From Ralstonia sp. UBA689 (GTDB lineage Bacteria > Pseudomonadota > Gammaproteobacteria > Burkholderiales > Burkholderiaceae): 64,000 nt of DNA. The stretch covers positions 346,147 through 410,146 of the forward strand of contig NZ_DBMV01000021.1 in the NCBI RefSeq assembly GCF_002298975.1, read 5' to 3'. Within the stretch, counting starts at the first letter, position 1. The number at the start of each line of letters is the position of its first letter. Below, in pieces: positions 20,049 to 28,338 of this stretch. The position numbers and the translations under genes were made by a program. The notes below the pieces were generated by a model. That model was not told the DNA's origin. It did no database searches and saw nothing but the letters and a program-made list of their open reading frames with translations.

Positions 20049-20264
20049 ATGAGCATCCAAGCGATTAACGTACGCAACCAATTTCGCGGGCAGATCAAGG
20101 AGATCATCCGGGGCGACGTGCTCTCGGAGATCGACGTGGAGACCCCGGCCGGCATCGTCACTTCGGTCATCACCACGCGTTCGGTCGACAGCCTCGGCCT
20201 CAAGATCGGCAGTGAAGTGGTAGCGCTGGTGAAGGCGACGGAAGTTTCGATCGCCAAGCTGTAA
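20049..20264 (+). CDS. ssuF: Mop-type (TOBE domain) small protein SsuF
   Basis: 71 residues forming a single Mop/TOBE domain (INVRNQFRGQIKEIIRGDVLSEIDVETPAG split over the first half, KATEVSIAKL at the end). Such proteins bind molybdate or molybdopterin-like anions. In Pseudomonas putida the same kind of gene closes the ssuEADCBF cluster and is needed for sulfonate use; the position here after ssuB matches. Biochemical role not settled. GAAGGA ribosome site. Confidence 0.8.
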   Translation: MSIQAINVRNQFRGQIKEIIRGDVLSEIDVETPAGIVTSVITTRSVDSLGLKIGSEVVALVKATEVSIAKL

Positions 20265-20305
20265 AGGACGGGGAGGAGACGGCGACCCAACAGGAGCCCA
20301 ATCCC

Positions 20306-21208
20306 ATGAGTCTCATGCACACCACCGCACTCGCACAATTTCTCGGCACCCTGCCGAGCGCCCCGAGGCCGGATCGTCAGTTGTGGCGCGATGCCGCCGG
20401 CCGGGTACAGGGCCAGTTTTTCCACTGTGCGCTGACGAGCCTGTTTGAGCCGGTCTGGCAGCTTCGTGCCGACGGCTCGCTGGCCCCTTCCGGCCACGAA
20501 GCGCTGATGCGCACGTGGACGCGCGACGGCGACATGGGCCTGAACCCATGGAAGCTGTTCTCGCTGGCGTCGGACGACAGCACGCTGGTGGAACTCGATC
20601 GCCTGTGCCGGCTGGTGCATACGCTCAACTACTTTGCCCGCACCGATGCGCGGCGGCTGGTTGTGAACGTGCACGGCCGCCTGCTGGCGGCGGTCGCGGC
20701 CGACCACGGCAAGGCATTCCACCGTGCGGTGACGGCGCTGGGGCTTTCGCCGGAGCAATTCGTCATCCAGGTGCCGTCCACGGCCAATGACGATCTGGGT
20801 CTGCTGCTGTTCGTGGTGGACAACTACCGGCGCAACGGCTTTGCCGTGGCCGTGCAGGCGTCGGACCCGGCAGAGGCGGGTGCGTTGCTCGTGCATGCCA
20901 AGCCCGCGTATCTGAAGCTCGATGCGCGACGCGATTGGATTACGCGGCACGTGGTGTCGCTGGCCGAATCCGCGCGCGAGCTGGGTGTGACGCTGGCTTT
21001 GCGCCGCTGCGAGCGTCCGAGCGATCTCGAATTGGCCCGTGCTGCCGGTATCACTTACGTACAAGGCAGCATCTTGCCGGGTGCCGAGCCGGAACCTGAA
21101 CCCTTGACGGCACCCGCACCGCTGGTCATGGCGCCGATCCATGCACCGATGGCCCAGGCGCCGCTCGTGCAACAACAGCAATGCGCGGGTTTAACCCTCA
21201 CTGAATGA
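20306..21208 (+). CDS. Degenerate EAL-domain protein
   Basis: 300 residues; ATG 20306 after an AGGAG site. The fold pattern is that of a c-di-GMP phosphodiesterase EAL domain: EALMR around residue 61, VVNVHG, LKLDARRDW and YVQGSILPG. Several catalytic positions are changed: the second Glu (normally EITE) reads QVPST and the DDFG metal motif reads ASDP. It is therefore probably inactive as a phosphodiesterase and may be a c-di-GMP receptor or a protein-interaction domain. No GGDEF or sensor domain. It sits 41 bases after ssuF, probably in the same transcript. Confidence 0.75.
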   Translation: MSLMHTTALAQFLGTLPSAPRPDRQLWRDAAGRVQGQFFHCALTSLFEPVWQLRADGSLAPSGHEALMRTWTRDGDMGLNPWKLFSLASDDSTLVELDRLCRLVHTLNYFARTDARRLVVNVHGRLLAAVAADHGKAFHRAVTALGLSPEQFVIQVPSTANDDLGLLLFVVDNYRRNGFAVAVQASDPAEAGALLVHAKPAYLKLDARRDWITRHVVSLAESARELGVTLALRRCERPSDLELARAAGITYVQGSILPGAEPEPEPLTAPAPLVMAPIHAPMAQAPLVQQQQCAGLTLTE

Positions 21209-21218
21209 GCACGAATCC

Positions 21219-21896
21219 ATGGCACGCAGCGCACGCGCAACCTCGGCTGACACCCGCGATTGGCACTGGCCCGCCGACATGGCCATCCTGACCGTTCCTG
21301 GCCTGTATGGCAGCGGCCCCGGCCATTGGCAGACGCGCTGGGAGGCGCGCTTTCCCGACTGGCGGCGCGTCGAGCAGACTGATTGGTCAACGCCGGACCT
21401 GCCGCGCTGGTCTTCCCGCGTGGGCGAGACCGTGCATGCCGCCTTGGCCGAGCGCTCGCCGTCTCGCCCCAAGCGCCGCGTGATCCTGGTTGCGCACAGC
21501 TTTGGTTGCCTGGCCTCGATCCATTGGGCGACCACGCAGGCGCGCGACCTGATCGCAGGCATCCTGCTCGTCGCACCTGCCGATCCGGACAAGTTTGGTG
21601 TGCGCGATCAGTTGCCCCAACGTGCGCTGCCGTTTCCGGCCGTGCTTGTCGCCAGCCGCAACGACCCATGGATGCCGCATTGCTACGCGGTCGACTGGGG
21701 CTCGCGCTGGGGCGTCGAGTTTGTTGATGCCGGGGAGGCCGGCCACATCAATGCCGATTCCAATCTCGGCGATTGGACCGCCGGCCTGGCGCTGCTCGAC
21801 CGCCTTATCGGCCGTGCAAGTGCCCAGGACACCACTCGCGACGGCGCCGATTGGCAGGCCCAATGGGATGTCTTACCCAGCACGCCTTATATCTAA
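21219..21896 (+). CDS. RBBP9/YdeN-type alpha/beta hydrolase
   Basis: 225 residues. Small serine hydrolase fold: early VPGLYGSGPGHWQTRWE, nucleophile motif AHSFGC (HSFG in place of the usual GxSxG), candidate acid in ASRNDPW and His in EAGHINAD. Family members are putative esterases or peptidases of unknown substrate. It begins 10 bases after the EAL gene and is the last gene before the cysTWA block; in sulfur-scavenging gene clusters a hydrolase could release a sulfur compound, but this is speculation. Confidence 0.75.
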   Translation: MARSARATSADTRDWHWPADMAILTVPGLYGSGPGHWQTRWEARFPDWRRVEQTDWSTPDLPRWSSRVGETVHAALAERSPSRPKRRVILVAHSFGCLASIHWATTQARDLIAGILLVAPADPDKFGVRDQLPQRALPFPAVLVASRNDPWMPHCYAVDWGSRWGVEFVDAGEAGHINADSNLGDWTAGLALLDRLIGRASAQDTTRDGADWQAQWDVLPSTPYI

Positions 21897-21911
21897 AACG
21901 ATGATGTACAT

Positions 21912-21945
21912 GCGTAAATATTCGTTTTCTTCATAAGGGACGCTC
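21912..21945 (+). promoter_or_regulatory. Sulfur-gene promoter motif upstream of cysT
   Basis: ATTCGTT at 21920-21926 with AAGGGACGCTCG ending at 21945, matching the arrangement before sbp (13231 onward). Likely CysB-linked promoter region for cysTWA. The AT-rich stretch before it (TAAATATTCG) is typical of CysB sites. Confidence 0.45.
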
Positions 21946-21970
21946 GCCACAATCGGTTCATCTGCACATC

Positions 21971-22001
21971 GGCCGCAGAGTTTTGCTCTGCGGCCATTTT
22001 T
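21971..22001 (+). terminator. Terminator-like hairpin immediately before cysT
   Basis: Perfect 10-bp stem (GGCCGCAGAG and its complement) with loop TTTTG, then ATTTTTAT. The T run ends only about 13 bases before the cysT start codon, leaving no room for a promoter in between. Either it ends the upstream ssu transcript, or it works as an attenuator or translational control for cysT. Confidence 0.75.
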
Positions 22002-22014
22002 ATCGGTTGCGCTG

Positions 22015-22935
22015 ATGAGCCTGCCCTCTGCGTTCTCCCTCTTGACCTCCAAGCGGCGCAAGCCTGCCAACGTGCTCCCGGGTTTCGGGCTGGCGCTCGG
22101 CTTCTCGCTGCTGTATCTGGCGTTGATCGTGCTGATCCCGCTGTCGGCGACCGTCCTCAAGACGTTCACGATGACGTGGGGTGCGTTCTGGGCCACCGTC
22201 ACCGCGCCGCGCGTGGTTGCCTCGTACAAATTGACCTTTGGCGCCTCGTTGATTGCCGCCGTGATCAACCTCGTATTTGGCCTGATCGTGGCCTGGGTGC
22301 TGGTGCGCTATCGCTTTCCGGGCAAGCGGCTGATCGATGCGCTGGTCGATCTGCCGTTTGCGCTGCCCACCGCCGTGGCCGGCATCGCGCTCACGGGGCT
22401 GTACGCGCCGAACGGCTGGATCGGCTCGCGCCTGGAGCCGCTCGGGCTGAAGGTTGCATTTACGCCGCTGGGCATCGTGGTGGCGCTCACGTTCATCGGC
22501 CTGCCGTTCGTCGTGCGCACGGTGCAGCCGGTGCTTGAAGATCTTGAAACCGAACTGGAAGAAGCCGCCGCCAGCCTGGGCGCCACGCGTTGGCAGACCT
22601 TCACGCGCGTGATTCTGCCGACCTTGCTGCCCGCATTGCTGACCGGTTTTGCGTTGGCCTTCGCGCGTGCCACAGGCGAGTACGGCTCGGTCATCTTCAT
22701 CGCCGGCAACATGCCGATGGTCTCCGAGATCACGCCGCTGATGATCTATTCCAAGCTTGAGCAGTTCGATTACGCCGGTGCCACGGCCATTGCCGTTGTC
22801 ATGCTGGGTATCTCGTTCACGCTGCTGCTGGTGATTAACCTGCTGCAGGCCTGGACGCGCCGCCGAGGCAATCGCAATGACGCCATTGAGCGTGCCCCCG
22901 AACCCTTGACCGCCAATGCGGCAGCAGGAGCCTGA
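22015..22935 (+). CDS. cysT: Sulfate/thiosulfate ABC transporter permease CysT (CysU)
   Basis: 306 residues. Permease with the CysT landmarks LPGFGLALGFSLLYL, VRYRFPGKRLIDALVDLPFALPTAVAGIAL and FIAGNMPMVSEITPLMI, and the EAA loop EEAAASLGATRWQTFTRVILP. The ATG at 22015 is the only good start before the conserved LPGF segment; it has no clear ribosome site and lies just after a hairpin. Inner-membrane channel for sulfate with CysW. Confidence 0.94.
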   Translation: MSLPSAFSLLTSKRRKPANVLPGFGLALGFSLLYLALIVLIPLSATVLKTFTMTWGAFWATVTAPRVVASYKLTFGASLIAAVINLVFGLIVAWVLVRYRFPGKRLIDALVDLPFALPTAVAGIALTGLYAPNGWIGSRLEPLGLKVAFTPLGIVVALTFIGLPFVVRTVQPVLEDLETELEEAAASLGATRWQTFTRVILPTLLPALLTGFALAFARATGEYGSVIFIAGNMPMVSEITPLMIYSKLEQFDYAGATAIAVVMLGISFTLLLVINLLQAWTRRRGNRNDAIERAPEPLTANAAAGA

Positions 22936-22936
22936 C

Positions 22937-23917
22937 ATGGCCGGTAATGTTTCCCGTCAACTCGGTCAGGCGCCGACGGTTGCCCGCCGTGGTGCCACCG
23001 CAGAATCCGCCTGGGTGCGCGCAACGCTGCTCCTCGTTTCGTTCGTGTTCCTGGCGCTGTTCCTGTTCGTGCCGCTTGCGAGCGTGTTCTACGAGGCGTT
23101 CAAGAAGGGCGTGGACGTCTACCTTGAAGCGCTGATCGAGCCCGACGCGCTTTCTGCAATCTACCTGACGCTGACCATCGCGGCGATTGCCGTGCCGCTG
23201 AACGTGGTGTTTGGCGTGGCGGCAGCGTGGGCGATCGCCAGGTTCGAGTTTCGCGGCAAGAACCTGCTGCTGACGCTGATCGACCTGCCGTTTTCGGTGT
23301 CACCGGTCATTGCCGGCCTCATCTACGTGCTGCTGTTCGGCGCCCAGGGCTGGTTCGGGCCTTACCTGTCCGACCACGATTTCAAGATCATCTTTGCGGT
23401 GCCGGGCATCGTGCTGGCGACCGTATTCGTCACGTTCCCGTTTGTGGCGCGCGAGCTGATTCCGCTCATGCAGGCGCAGGGCAGTGAAGAGGAAGAGGCT
23501 GCCATCGTGCTCGGGGCCTCCGGCTGGCAGACGTTCTTTCGCGTGACGCTGCCGAACATCAAGTGGGGCCTGCTGTATGGCGTGATCCTGTGCAACGCAC
23601 GGGCGATGGGCGAGTTTGGCGCGGTGTCGGTCGTGTCGGGCCACATTCGCGGGCTGACCAACACGATGCCGCTGCACGTCGAGATTCTCTACAACGAATA
23701 CAACTTTGCGGCTGCATTTGCCGTGGCCTCTTTGCTGACGCTGCTGGCGCTTGTGACGCTGGCACTGAAGACGCTGGTCGAATGGCGCAGCCGCCGCGAG
23801 CTGGATGATGCAGATGCCGGTGTGGGCGAAGGCCCGGGCGCGCGCGTCGCATTGTCATCGTCGATTTCGAATTCGCACATCTCCGTGCAATCTCCGCTCG
23901 AAGGGAGCGCAGCATGA
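22937..23917 (+). CDS. cysW: Sulfate/thiosulfate ABC transporter permease CysW
   Basis: 326 residues from ATG 22937 (CAGGAG site; one base after the cysT stop). CysW family sequence with VPLASVFYEAFKKGVDVYLEAL, RFEFRGKNLLLTLIDLPFSVSPVIAGL and the EAA loop EEEAAIVLGASGWQTFFRVTLPN. Partner of CysT. The stop overlaps the cysA start. Confidence 0.95.
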   Translation: MAGNVSRQLGQAPTVARRGATAESAWVRATLLLVSFVFLALFLFVPLASVFYEAFKKGVDVYLEALIEPDALSAIYLTLTIAAIAVPLNVVFGVAAAWAIARFEFRGKNLLLTLIDLPFSVSPVIAGLIYVLLFGAQGWFGPYLSDHDFKIIFAVPGIVLATVFVTFPFVARELIPLMQAQGSEEEEAAIVLGASGWQTFFRVTLPNIKWGLLYGVILCNARAMGEFGAVSVVSGHIRGLTNTMPLHVEILYNEYNFAAAFAVASLLTLLALVTLALKTLVEWRSRRELDDADAGVGEGPGARVALSSSISNSHISVQSPLEGSAA

Positions 23918-25023
23918 GCATCCAGGTTCAACACATCACCAAGCGCTTTGGCAACTTCGTTGCCCTCAACGATGTTTCGCTCGACTTCAAGCAGGGCGAA
24001 CTGACAGCGCTGCTGGGCCCCTCAGGCTGCGGCAAGACCACGCTGCTGCGCATCATCGCGGGGCTGGAGCATGCGGATTCGGGCAGCATTCATCTGAATG
24101 GCGAAGATGCATCGGAGCAGCATGTGCGCGAGCGCCAGGTCGGCTTCGTGTTCCAGCACTACGCGCTGTTCAAGCACATGACGGTGTTCGAGAACGTGGC
24201 CTTCGGTTTGCGCGTGAAACCGCGTGCGCAGCGGCCGAGCGAGGCGCAGATCCGCGCCAAGGTGAAGGAGCTGCTGGAGCTGGTGCAGCTCGACTGGCTG
24301 GCCGATCGCTACCCGCCGCAACTGTCGGGCGGGCAGCGCCAGCGCATTGCCCTGGCGCGCGCGCTGGCGGTGGAGCCGCGCGTGCTGCTGCTCGATGAGC
24401 CGTTCGGCGCGCTCGACGCCAAGGTGCGCAAGGAACTGCGCCGCTGGCTGCGCCGCCTGCATGACGATCTGCACGTCACCAGTCTGTTCGTCACGCACGA
24501 TCAGGAGGAAGCGCTTGAAGTGGCCGACAACGTGGTGCTGATGAACCGCGGCCAGGTGGAGCAGGTCGGCAGCCCCGATGCCGTCTACAACACGCCGGCC
24601 ACGCCGTTCGTCTACGGCTTCTTGGGCAACGTCAACCTGTTTCATGGCCGGTTGGAAAACGGCGATGGCGGTAGCGTGCTGCACGTGGGCGATTCGGCCA
24701 TCGCCGTGCCGTCGGGCGGTGTGGGTTCGTCTGGCGCTGATCAAGCTGTCGCCTTCGTGCGCCCGCACGAGATTGACGTGGAACGCTACGCGCCGGGCGC
24801 TGAGGGCATCCCCGTGACGCTGCGCCGCGCGCTCACGCTGGGCGCTATCGCGCAGCTTGAGCTGGAGCGCGAAGACACCGACGACATCATCGAAGTCTCC
24901 CTGCCCATTGAGCGCTTCCGCGCCGAGGGCTTCCGTGAAGGCGAAACGCTGGTGGTGCGCCCACGCGCCATTCGCGTCTTCGCCCAAGGCGCACGGCCAG
25001 CAGCCGCGCAACCGACCGCGTAA
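23914..25023 (+). CDS. cysA: Sulfate/thiosulfate ABC transporter ATP-binding protein CysA
   Basis: 369 residues, starting in an ATGA overlap with cysW. Walker A GPSGCGKT at residues 35-42, signature LSGGQRQRIALARAL, Walker B VLLLDEPFGALD, and a C-terminal TOBE-like extension (AFVRPHEIDVERY). ATPase of the sulfate importer. Confidence 0.95.
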   Translation: MSIQVQHITKRFGNFVALNDVSLDFKQGELTALLGPSGCGKTTLLRIIAGLEHADSGSIHLNGEDASEQHVRERQVGFVFQHYALFKHMTVFENVAFGLRVKPRAQRPSEAQIRAKVKELLELVQLDWLADRYPPQLSGGQRQRIALARALAVEPRVLLLDEPFGALDAKVRKELRRWLRRLHDDLHVTSLFVTHDQEEALEVADNVVLMNRGQVEQVGSPDAVYNTPATPFVYGFLGNVNLFHGRLENGDGGSVLHVGDSAIAVPSGGVGSSGADQAVAFVRPHEIDVERYAPGAEGIPVTLRRALTLGAIAQLELEREDTDDIIEVSLPIERFRAEGFREGETLVVRPRAIRVFAQGARPAAAQPTA

Positions 25024-25062
25024 CTCGCCGCTCCGACGACAACCATACGAGAGGACACGAGC

Positions 25063-26034
25063 ATGAATTTCCAACAACTGCGTTCCATCCGCGAGGCGGT
25101 GCGCCGCCAGTTCAACCTGACCGAGGTCGCCAATGCGCTGTACACGTCGCAGCCCGGCGTGTCACGGCAGATTCGCGAGCTGGAGGATGAGCTTGGCGTC
25201 GAGATTTTCGAACGCTACGGCAAGCGCCTGACCGGCCTGACCGAACCCGGCCGCGAGATCGTCCGCATTGTCGAGCGCCTGCTGCTCGAAGCTGAAAACC
25301 TACGGCAGGCCGGTGAGGAATTTTCCGGCCGCCAGTCGGGCCGCCTGACCGTGGCAACCACGCACACACAGGCGCGCTATGCGCTGCCGAAGGTGGTGCA
25401 ATCTTTCCGCAAAGAATATCCGCACGTCACGCTGGCGCTGCAGGAGGCCTCGCCTTCGCACATCGTCGAGCTGCTGCTGACGGGGCAGGCCGATATCGGT
25501 ATCGCCACCGAGGCAGTGGCCAACGAGCCGGCGCTGACGTCGTTCGAGGCTTATCGTTGGCGCCACGTGCTGGTGGTCAGCCCGGACCATCCGCTGACCA
25601 AGAACCCGCTCCCCACGCTCGAAGACGTGGCGCAATACCCGCTCATCACTTACGACGCGGGCTTCACGGGCCGCCGCAACATCGATGCCGCATTTGCCGG
25701 CGCCGGCCTGCACCCCGAAATCGTGCTGACCGCCATGGATGCGGATGTGATCAAGACCTACGTCGCGCTGGACGTGGGCGTGGGCATCATCGCGTCGATG
25801 GCGTATGACGGGCGCAAGGATGACAACCTCGTGTGCATCGGTGCAGATCATTTGTTTGAGCCGAATACCACGCGTGTGGCGGTGCGACGTGGCGCGTACC
25901 TGCGCGGCTATGCACATGACTTCATCGGGATGTTTGCACCACATCTGTCGCGGGAGACGGTGGCGGAGGCGGTGGCGTCGGCCGCCGTATCGAACGGTGC
26001 GCGCGCCTGGCATCAGGAGCAGGCCGCCGCATAG
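25063..26034 (+). CDS. cysB: LysR-type sulfur regulator CysB
   Basis: 323 residues. N-terminal winged helix beginning MNFQQLRSIREAVRRQFNLT with the helix-turn-helix NALYTSQPGVSRQI, then a substrate-binding domain that senses O-acetylserine in the known family (TTHTQARYALP and GFTGRRNIDAAF are CysB-type). It would activate the sbp, ssu and cys genes upstream. Start 39 bases after cysA, so it is co-transcribed with the genes it probably controls. A terminator follows. Confidence 0.93.
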   Translation: MNFQQLRSIREAVRRQFNLTEVANALYTSQPGVSRQIRELEDELGVEIFERYGKRLTGLTEPGREIVRIVERLLLEAENLRQAGEEFSGRQSGRLTVATTHTQARYALPKVVQSFRKEYPHVTLALQEASPSHIVELLLTGQADIGIATEAVANEPALTSFEAYRWRHVLVVSPDHPLTKNPLPTLEDVAQYPLITYDAGFTGRRNIDAAFAGAGLHPEIVLTAMDADVIKTYVALDVGVGIIASMAYDGRKDDNLVCIGADHLFEPNTTRVAVRRGAYLRGYAHDFIGMFAPHLSRETVAEAVASAAVSNGARAWHQEQAAA

Positions 26035-26060
26035 ACGCAGCCGCTCTTTGCCCGGTTGGC

Positions 26061-26101
26061 AACGGCCCACCTGCCTTTTGGCGGTGGGCCGTTTCGTTTT
26101 T
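26061..26101 (+). terminator. Intrinsic terminator of the cysTWAB operon
   Basis: Eleven-bp perfect stem AACGGCCCACC (26061-26071) with its complement at 26083-26093, extended inside by GCC/GGC around TTTT, followed by TTTCGTTTTT. Confidence 0.9.
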
Positions 26102-26166
26102 GCAGTGCATGGTCCCGGCTCAGGGAAAGCCACTATTTGACACGGCATCGACCCGTTTCCTACGAT

Positions 26167-26192
26167 GAAACATGAATCAGATGTCATGTTTC
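26167..26192. promoter_or_regulatory. Perfect inverted repeat upstream of phaZ
   Basis: GAAACATGA and TCATGTTTC separated by 8 bases. The size and spacing fit a dimeric regulator site. It lies 190 bases before the depolymerase gene, between the cysB terminator and a small ORF. Regulator unknown. Confidence 0.45.
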
Positions 26193-26231
26193 TAGTGGGG
26201 TGATGTCCCGAGCGGGTGCAACGCCTCAGAT

Positions 26232-26300
26232 ATGGGGCGCGTTTGCGTAACGCGCCCGCATCGTCACGTCTTTTCGTTTGTTGTCAGGCAGTGCTTTTGA
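26232..26300 (+). other. Small ORF with hairpin and a 17-base sequence shared with the trpS leader
   Basis: 22-codon ORF starting MGRVCV and containing HRHVF near its middle. Its first half is also a 9-bp hairpin (GGGCGCGTT at 26235-26243 with its complement at 26249-26257). Right after the stem comes GCATCGTCACGTCTTTT (26258-26274), which is identical to 12017-12033 behind the trpS leader hairpin. No clear ribosome site. Could be a leader peptide, a small RNA or an attenuator for phaZ. Apart from this, the 26102-26381 interval holds only the inverted repeat above. Confidence 0.35.
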
Positions 26301-26381
26301 TGCGTTACCCGGCGGTATCCGGCACGCAGGGCTTTGTGTTGCCGAAAAAAGTAAAACACACCACAAGAGGAGAGAGACACC

Positions 26382-27860
26382 ATGACCTACCAAGCAGGAC
26401 ATCGATGGCAGTGGCTTTGCGCGCTGCTCGCAACGTTCGTGACCGCGCTGGCGGCCTTTTCCGCTCAGGCTGCCGTCACGGCAGGCCCAGGGGCCTGGAG
26501 CAGCCAGCAGACCTGGGCGGCGGACACCGTCAACGGCGGCAACCTGACCGGCTACTTCTACTGGCCATCCAGTCAGCCGACCACGCCCAACGGCAAACGC
26601 GCCTTGGTGCTGGTGCTGCACGGCTGCCTGCAGACGGCCTCCGGCGATGTGATCAACAACGCCAATGGCGCCGGCTTCAACTGGAAGACGATCGCCGATC
26701 AATATGGCGCGGTCATCCTTGCGCCCAATGCCACGGGCAACGTCTACAGCAACCACTGCTGGGACTACGCCAACACATCGCCCAGCCGCACGAGCGGGCA
26801 CGTGGGCGTGCTGCTCGATCTGGTCAATCGCTTCGTGACCAATTCGCAGTACGCGATCGACCCGAACCAGGTGTACGTGGCCGGCCTGTCTTCGGGCGGC
26901 GGCATGACCATGGTGCTGGGCTGCATCGCGCCGGACATCTTTGCGGGCATCGGCATCAACGCCGGCCCGCCGCCGGGGACGACCACGTCGCAGATCGGCT
27001 ATGTGCCATCCGGCTACACGGCCACCACAGCGGCCAACAACTGCAAGGCCTGGGCAGGCTCGAACGCGAGCAGCTTCAACACGCAGATTGCCGGAGCGGT
27101 GTGGGGCACGTCGGACTACACCGTGGCGCAGGCGTATGGGCCCATGGACACGGCAGCCTTGCGCATCGTCTACGGCGGCACCTTCACGCAGGGCACGGCG
27201 GTGTCGATCTCGGGTGGCGGTACCAATACGCCGTACACCGACAGCAACGGCAAGGTGCGCACGCATGAGATTTCGGTCTCCGGCATGGCCCACGCCTGGC
27301 CTGCCGGCACCGGTGGCGACAACACCAACTACGTCGACGCCACGCACATCAACTACCCGGCCTTCGTGATGGACTATTGGGTGAAGAACAACCTGCGTGC
27401 GGGCAGCAGCCCCGTGCAATCGGGCGGCACGCCCACCGGGCTGACGGTCACGGGCACCACCCAGACGAGCGCCTCGTTGTCGTGGAACGCGGTGACCAAC
27501 GCCAGCAGTTACAACGTGTATCGCAACGGCAGCAAGGTCGGTTCGTCCACGTCGACGACGTACACAGACACCGGCTTGATCGCGGGCACGACATACAGCT
27601 ACACGGTGACCGAGATCGACCCGACCGCCGGGGAGAGCGCGCAGTCATCCGCCGTATCGGCCACGACGCAATCGAGCTTCACCTGCACGGCCACCACCGC
27701 CAGCAATTACGCTCACGTGCAGGCCGGACGCGCGCACGACAGCGGCGGCATCGCCTACGCCAACGGCTCGAACCAGAGCATGGGCCTGGACAACGTGTTC
27801 TATACGAACACCCTGGCGCAGACGGCGGCCGGGTATTACATCATCGGCAACTGTCCTTAA
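26382..27860 (+). CDS. phaZ: Extracellular poly(3-hydroxybutyrate) depolymerase
   Basis: 492 residues. Signal peptide of about 29 residues (cleavage near SAQAA), catalytic domain to about residue 340 with lipase box GLSSG at 168-172 (Ser170) and the His region MAHAWP, a fibronectin type III linker near 345-430 (GLTVTGTTQTSASLSWNAV), and a C-terminal PHB-binding domain (FTCTATTASNYAHVQAGRAH onward). This order and length match the well-studied R. pickettii T1 enzyme. It cuts PHB granules outside the cell; the oligomer hydrolase at 6904 completes the job. Strong AGAGGAGAG ribosome site before ATG 26382. Confidence 0.93.
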   Translation: MTYQAGHRWQWLCALLATFVTALAAFSAQAAVTAGPGAWSSQQTWAADTVNGGNLTGYFYWPSSQPTTPNGKRALVLVLHGCLQTASGDVINNANGAGFNWKTIADQYGAVILAPNATGNVYSNHCWDYANTSPSRTSGHVGVLLDLVNRFVTNSQYAIDPNQVYVAGLSSGGGMTMVLGCIAPDIFAGIGINAGPPPGTTTSQIGYVPSGYTATTAANNCKAWAGSNASSFNTQIAGAVWGTSDYTVAQAYGPMDTAALRIVYGGTFTQGTAVSISGGGTNTPYTDSNGKVRTHEISVSGMAHAWPAGTGGDNTNYVDATHINYPAFVMDYWVKNNLRAGSSPVQSGGTPTGLTVTGTTQTSASLSWNAVTNASSYNVYRNGSKVGSSTSTTYTDTGLIAGTTYSYTVTEIDPTAGESAQSSAVSATTQSSFTCTATTASNYAHVQAGRAHDSGGIAYANGSNQSMGLDNVFYTNTLAQTAAGYYIIGNCP

Positions 27861-28017
27861 CTATTCTTGATCGAAGCAGGCTCGGGTGCCACAGGGGCTG
27901 GGCGCCGCCGGAAACGTCCGTTCGGTCCCTGTATTCGTGCATTCGTCGCATTGTCGTGGCGCCCGCCGGGGCGCCATTTCTATACTGCGGACATCCTCGG
28001 TTCCATCTGAAACCGCC

Positions 28018-28338
28018 ATGTCCGCTATCCCGTACACCGATTCCGCTGAATCCAACCATGACCTGCTGCACCGCGCCCGCCGTCGTGCCGGCGCGCGCAT
28101 GGGGTTCCGCATCCACCTGCTGTCGTTCCTGGCAGTGAACGCCGTGCTGGTCGCAATTGCGCTGTCGCGCGGGCAGTTGTGGTTCGTCTGGCCGCTGCTG
28201 GGCTGGGGCATGGGGCTGGCAGCGCACGGGCTAAGCCTGGCCTGGAGCATGGGCAGCGGCTACCAGCGCATGGTCGATCAGGAACTCGCGCGGCTGCAGG
28301 AGCAGGCTGGCCGATCGTCGCAAACCGGCCGCGGCTGA
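28018..28338 (+). CDS. 2TM-domain membrane protein
   Basis: 106 residues from ATG 28018. A charged N terminus (HDLLHRARRRAGARMGF) is followed by two hydrophobic segments, LLSFLAVNAVLVAIAL and WPLLGWGMGLAAHGLSL, then a basic/polar tail. This is the arrangement of the 2TM family, which commonly occurs next to LytS-type sensor kinases, as it does here (the stop overlaps the kinase start). Function unknown; probably an accessory to the kinase. Confidence 0.75.
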   Translation: MSAIPYTDSAESNHDLLHRARRRAGARMGFRIHLLSFLAVNAVLVAIALSRGQLWFVWPLLGWGMGLAAHGLSLAWSMGSGYQRMVDQELARLQEQAGRSSQTGRG

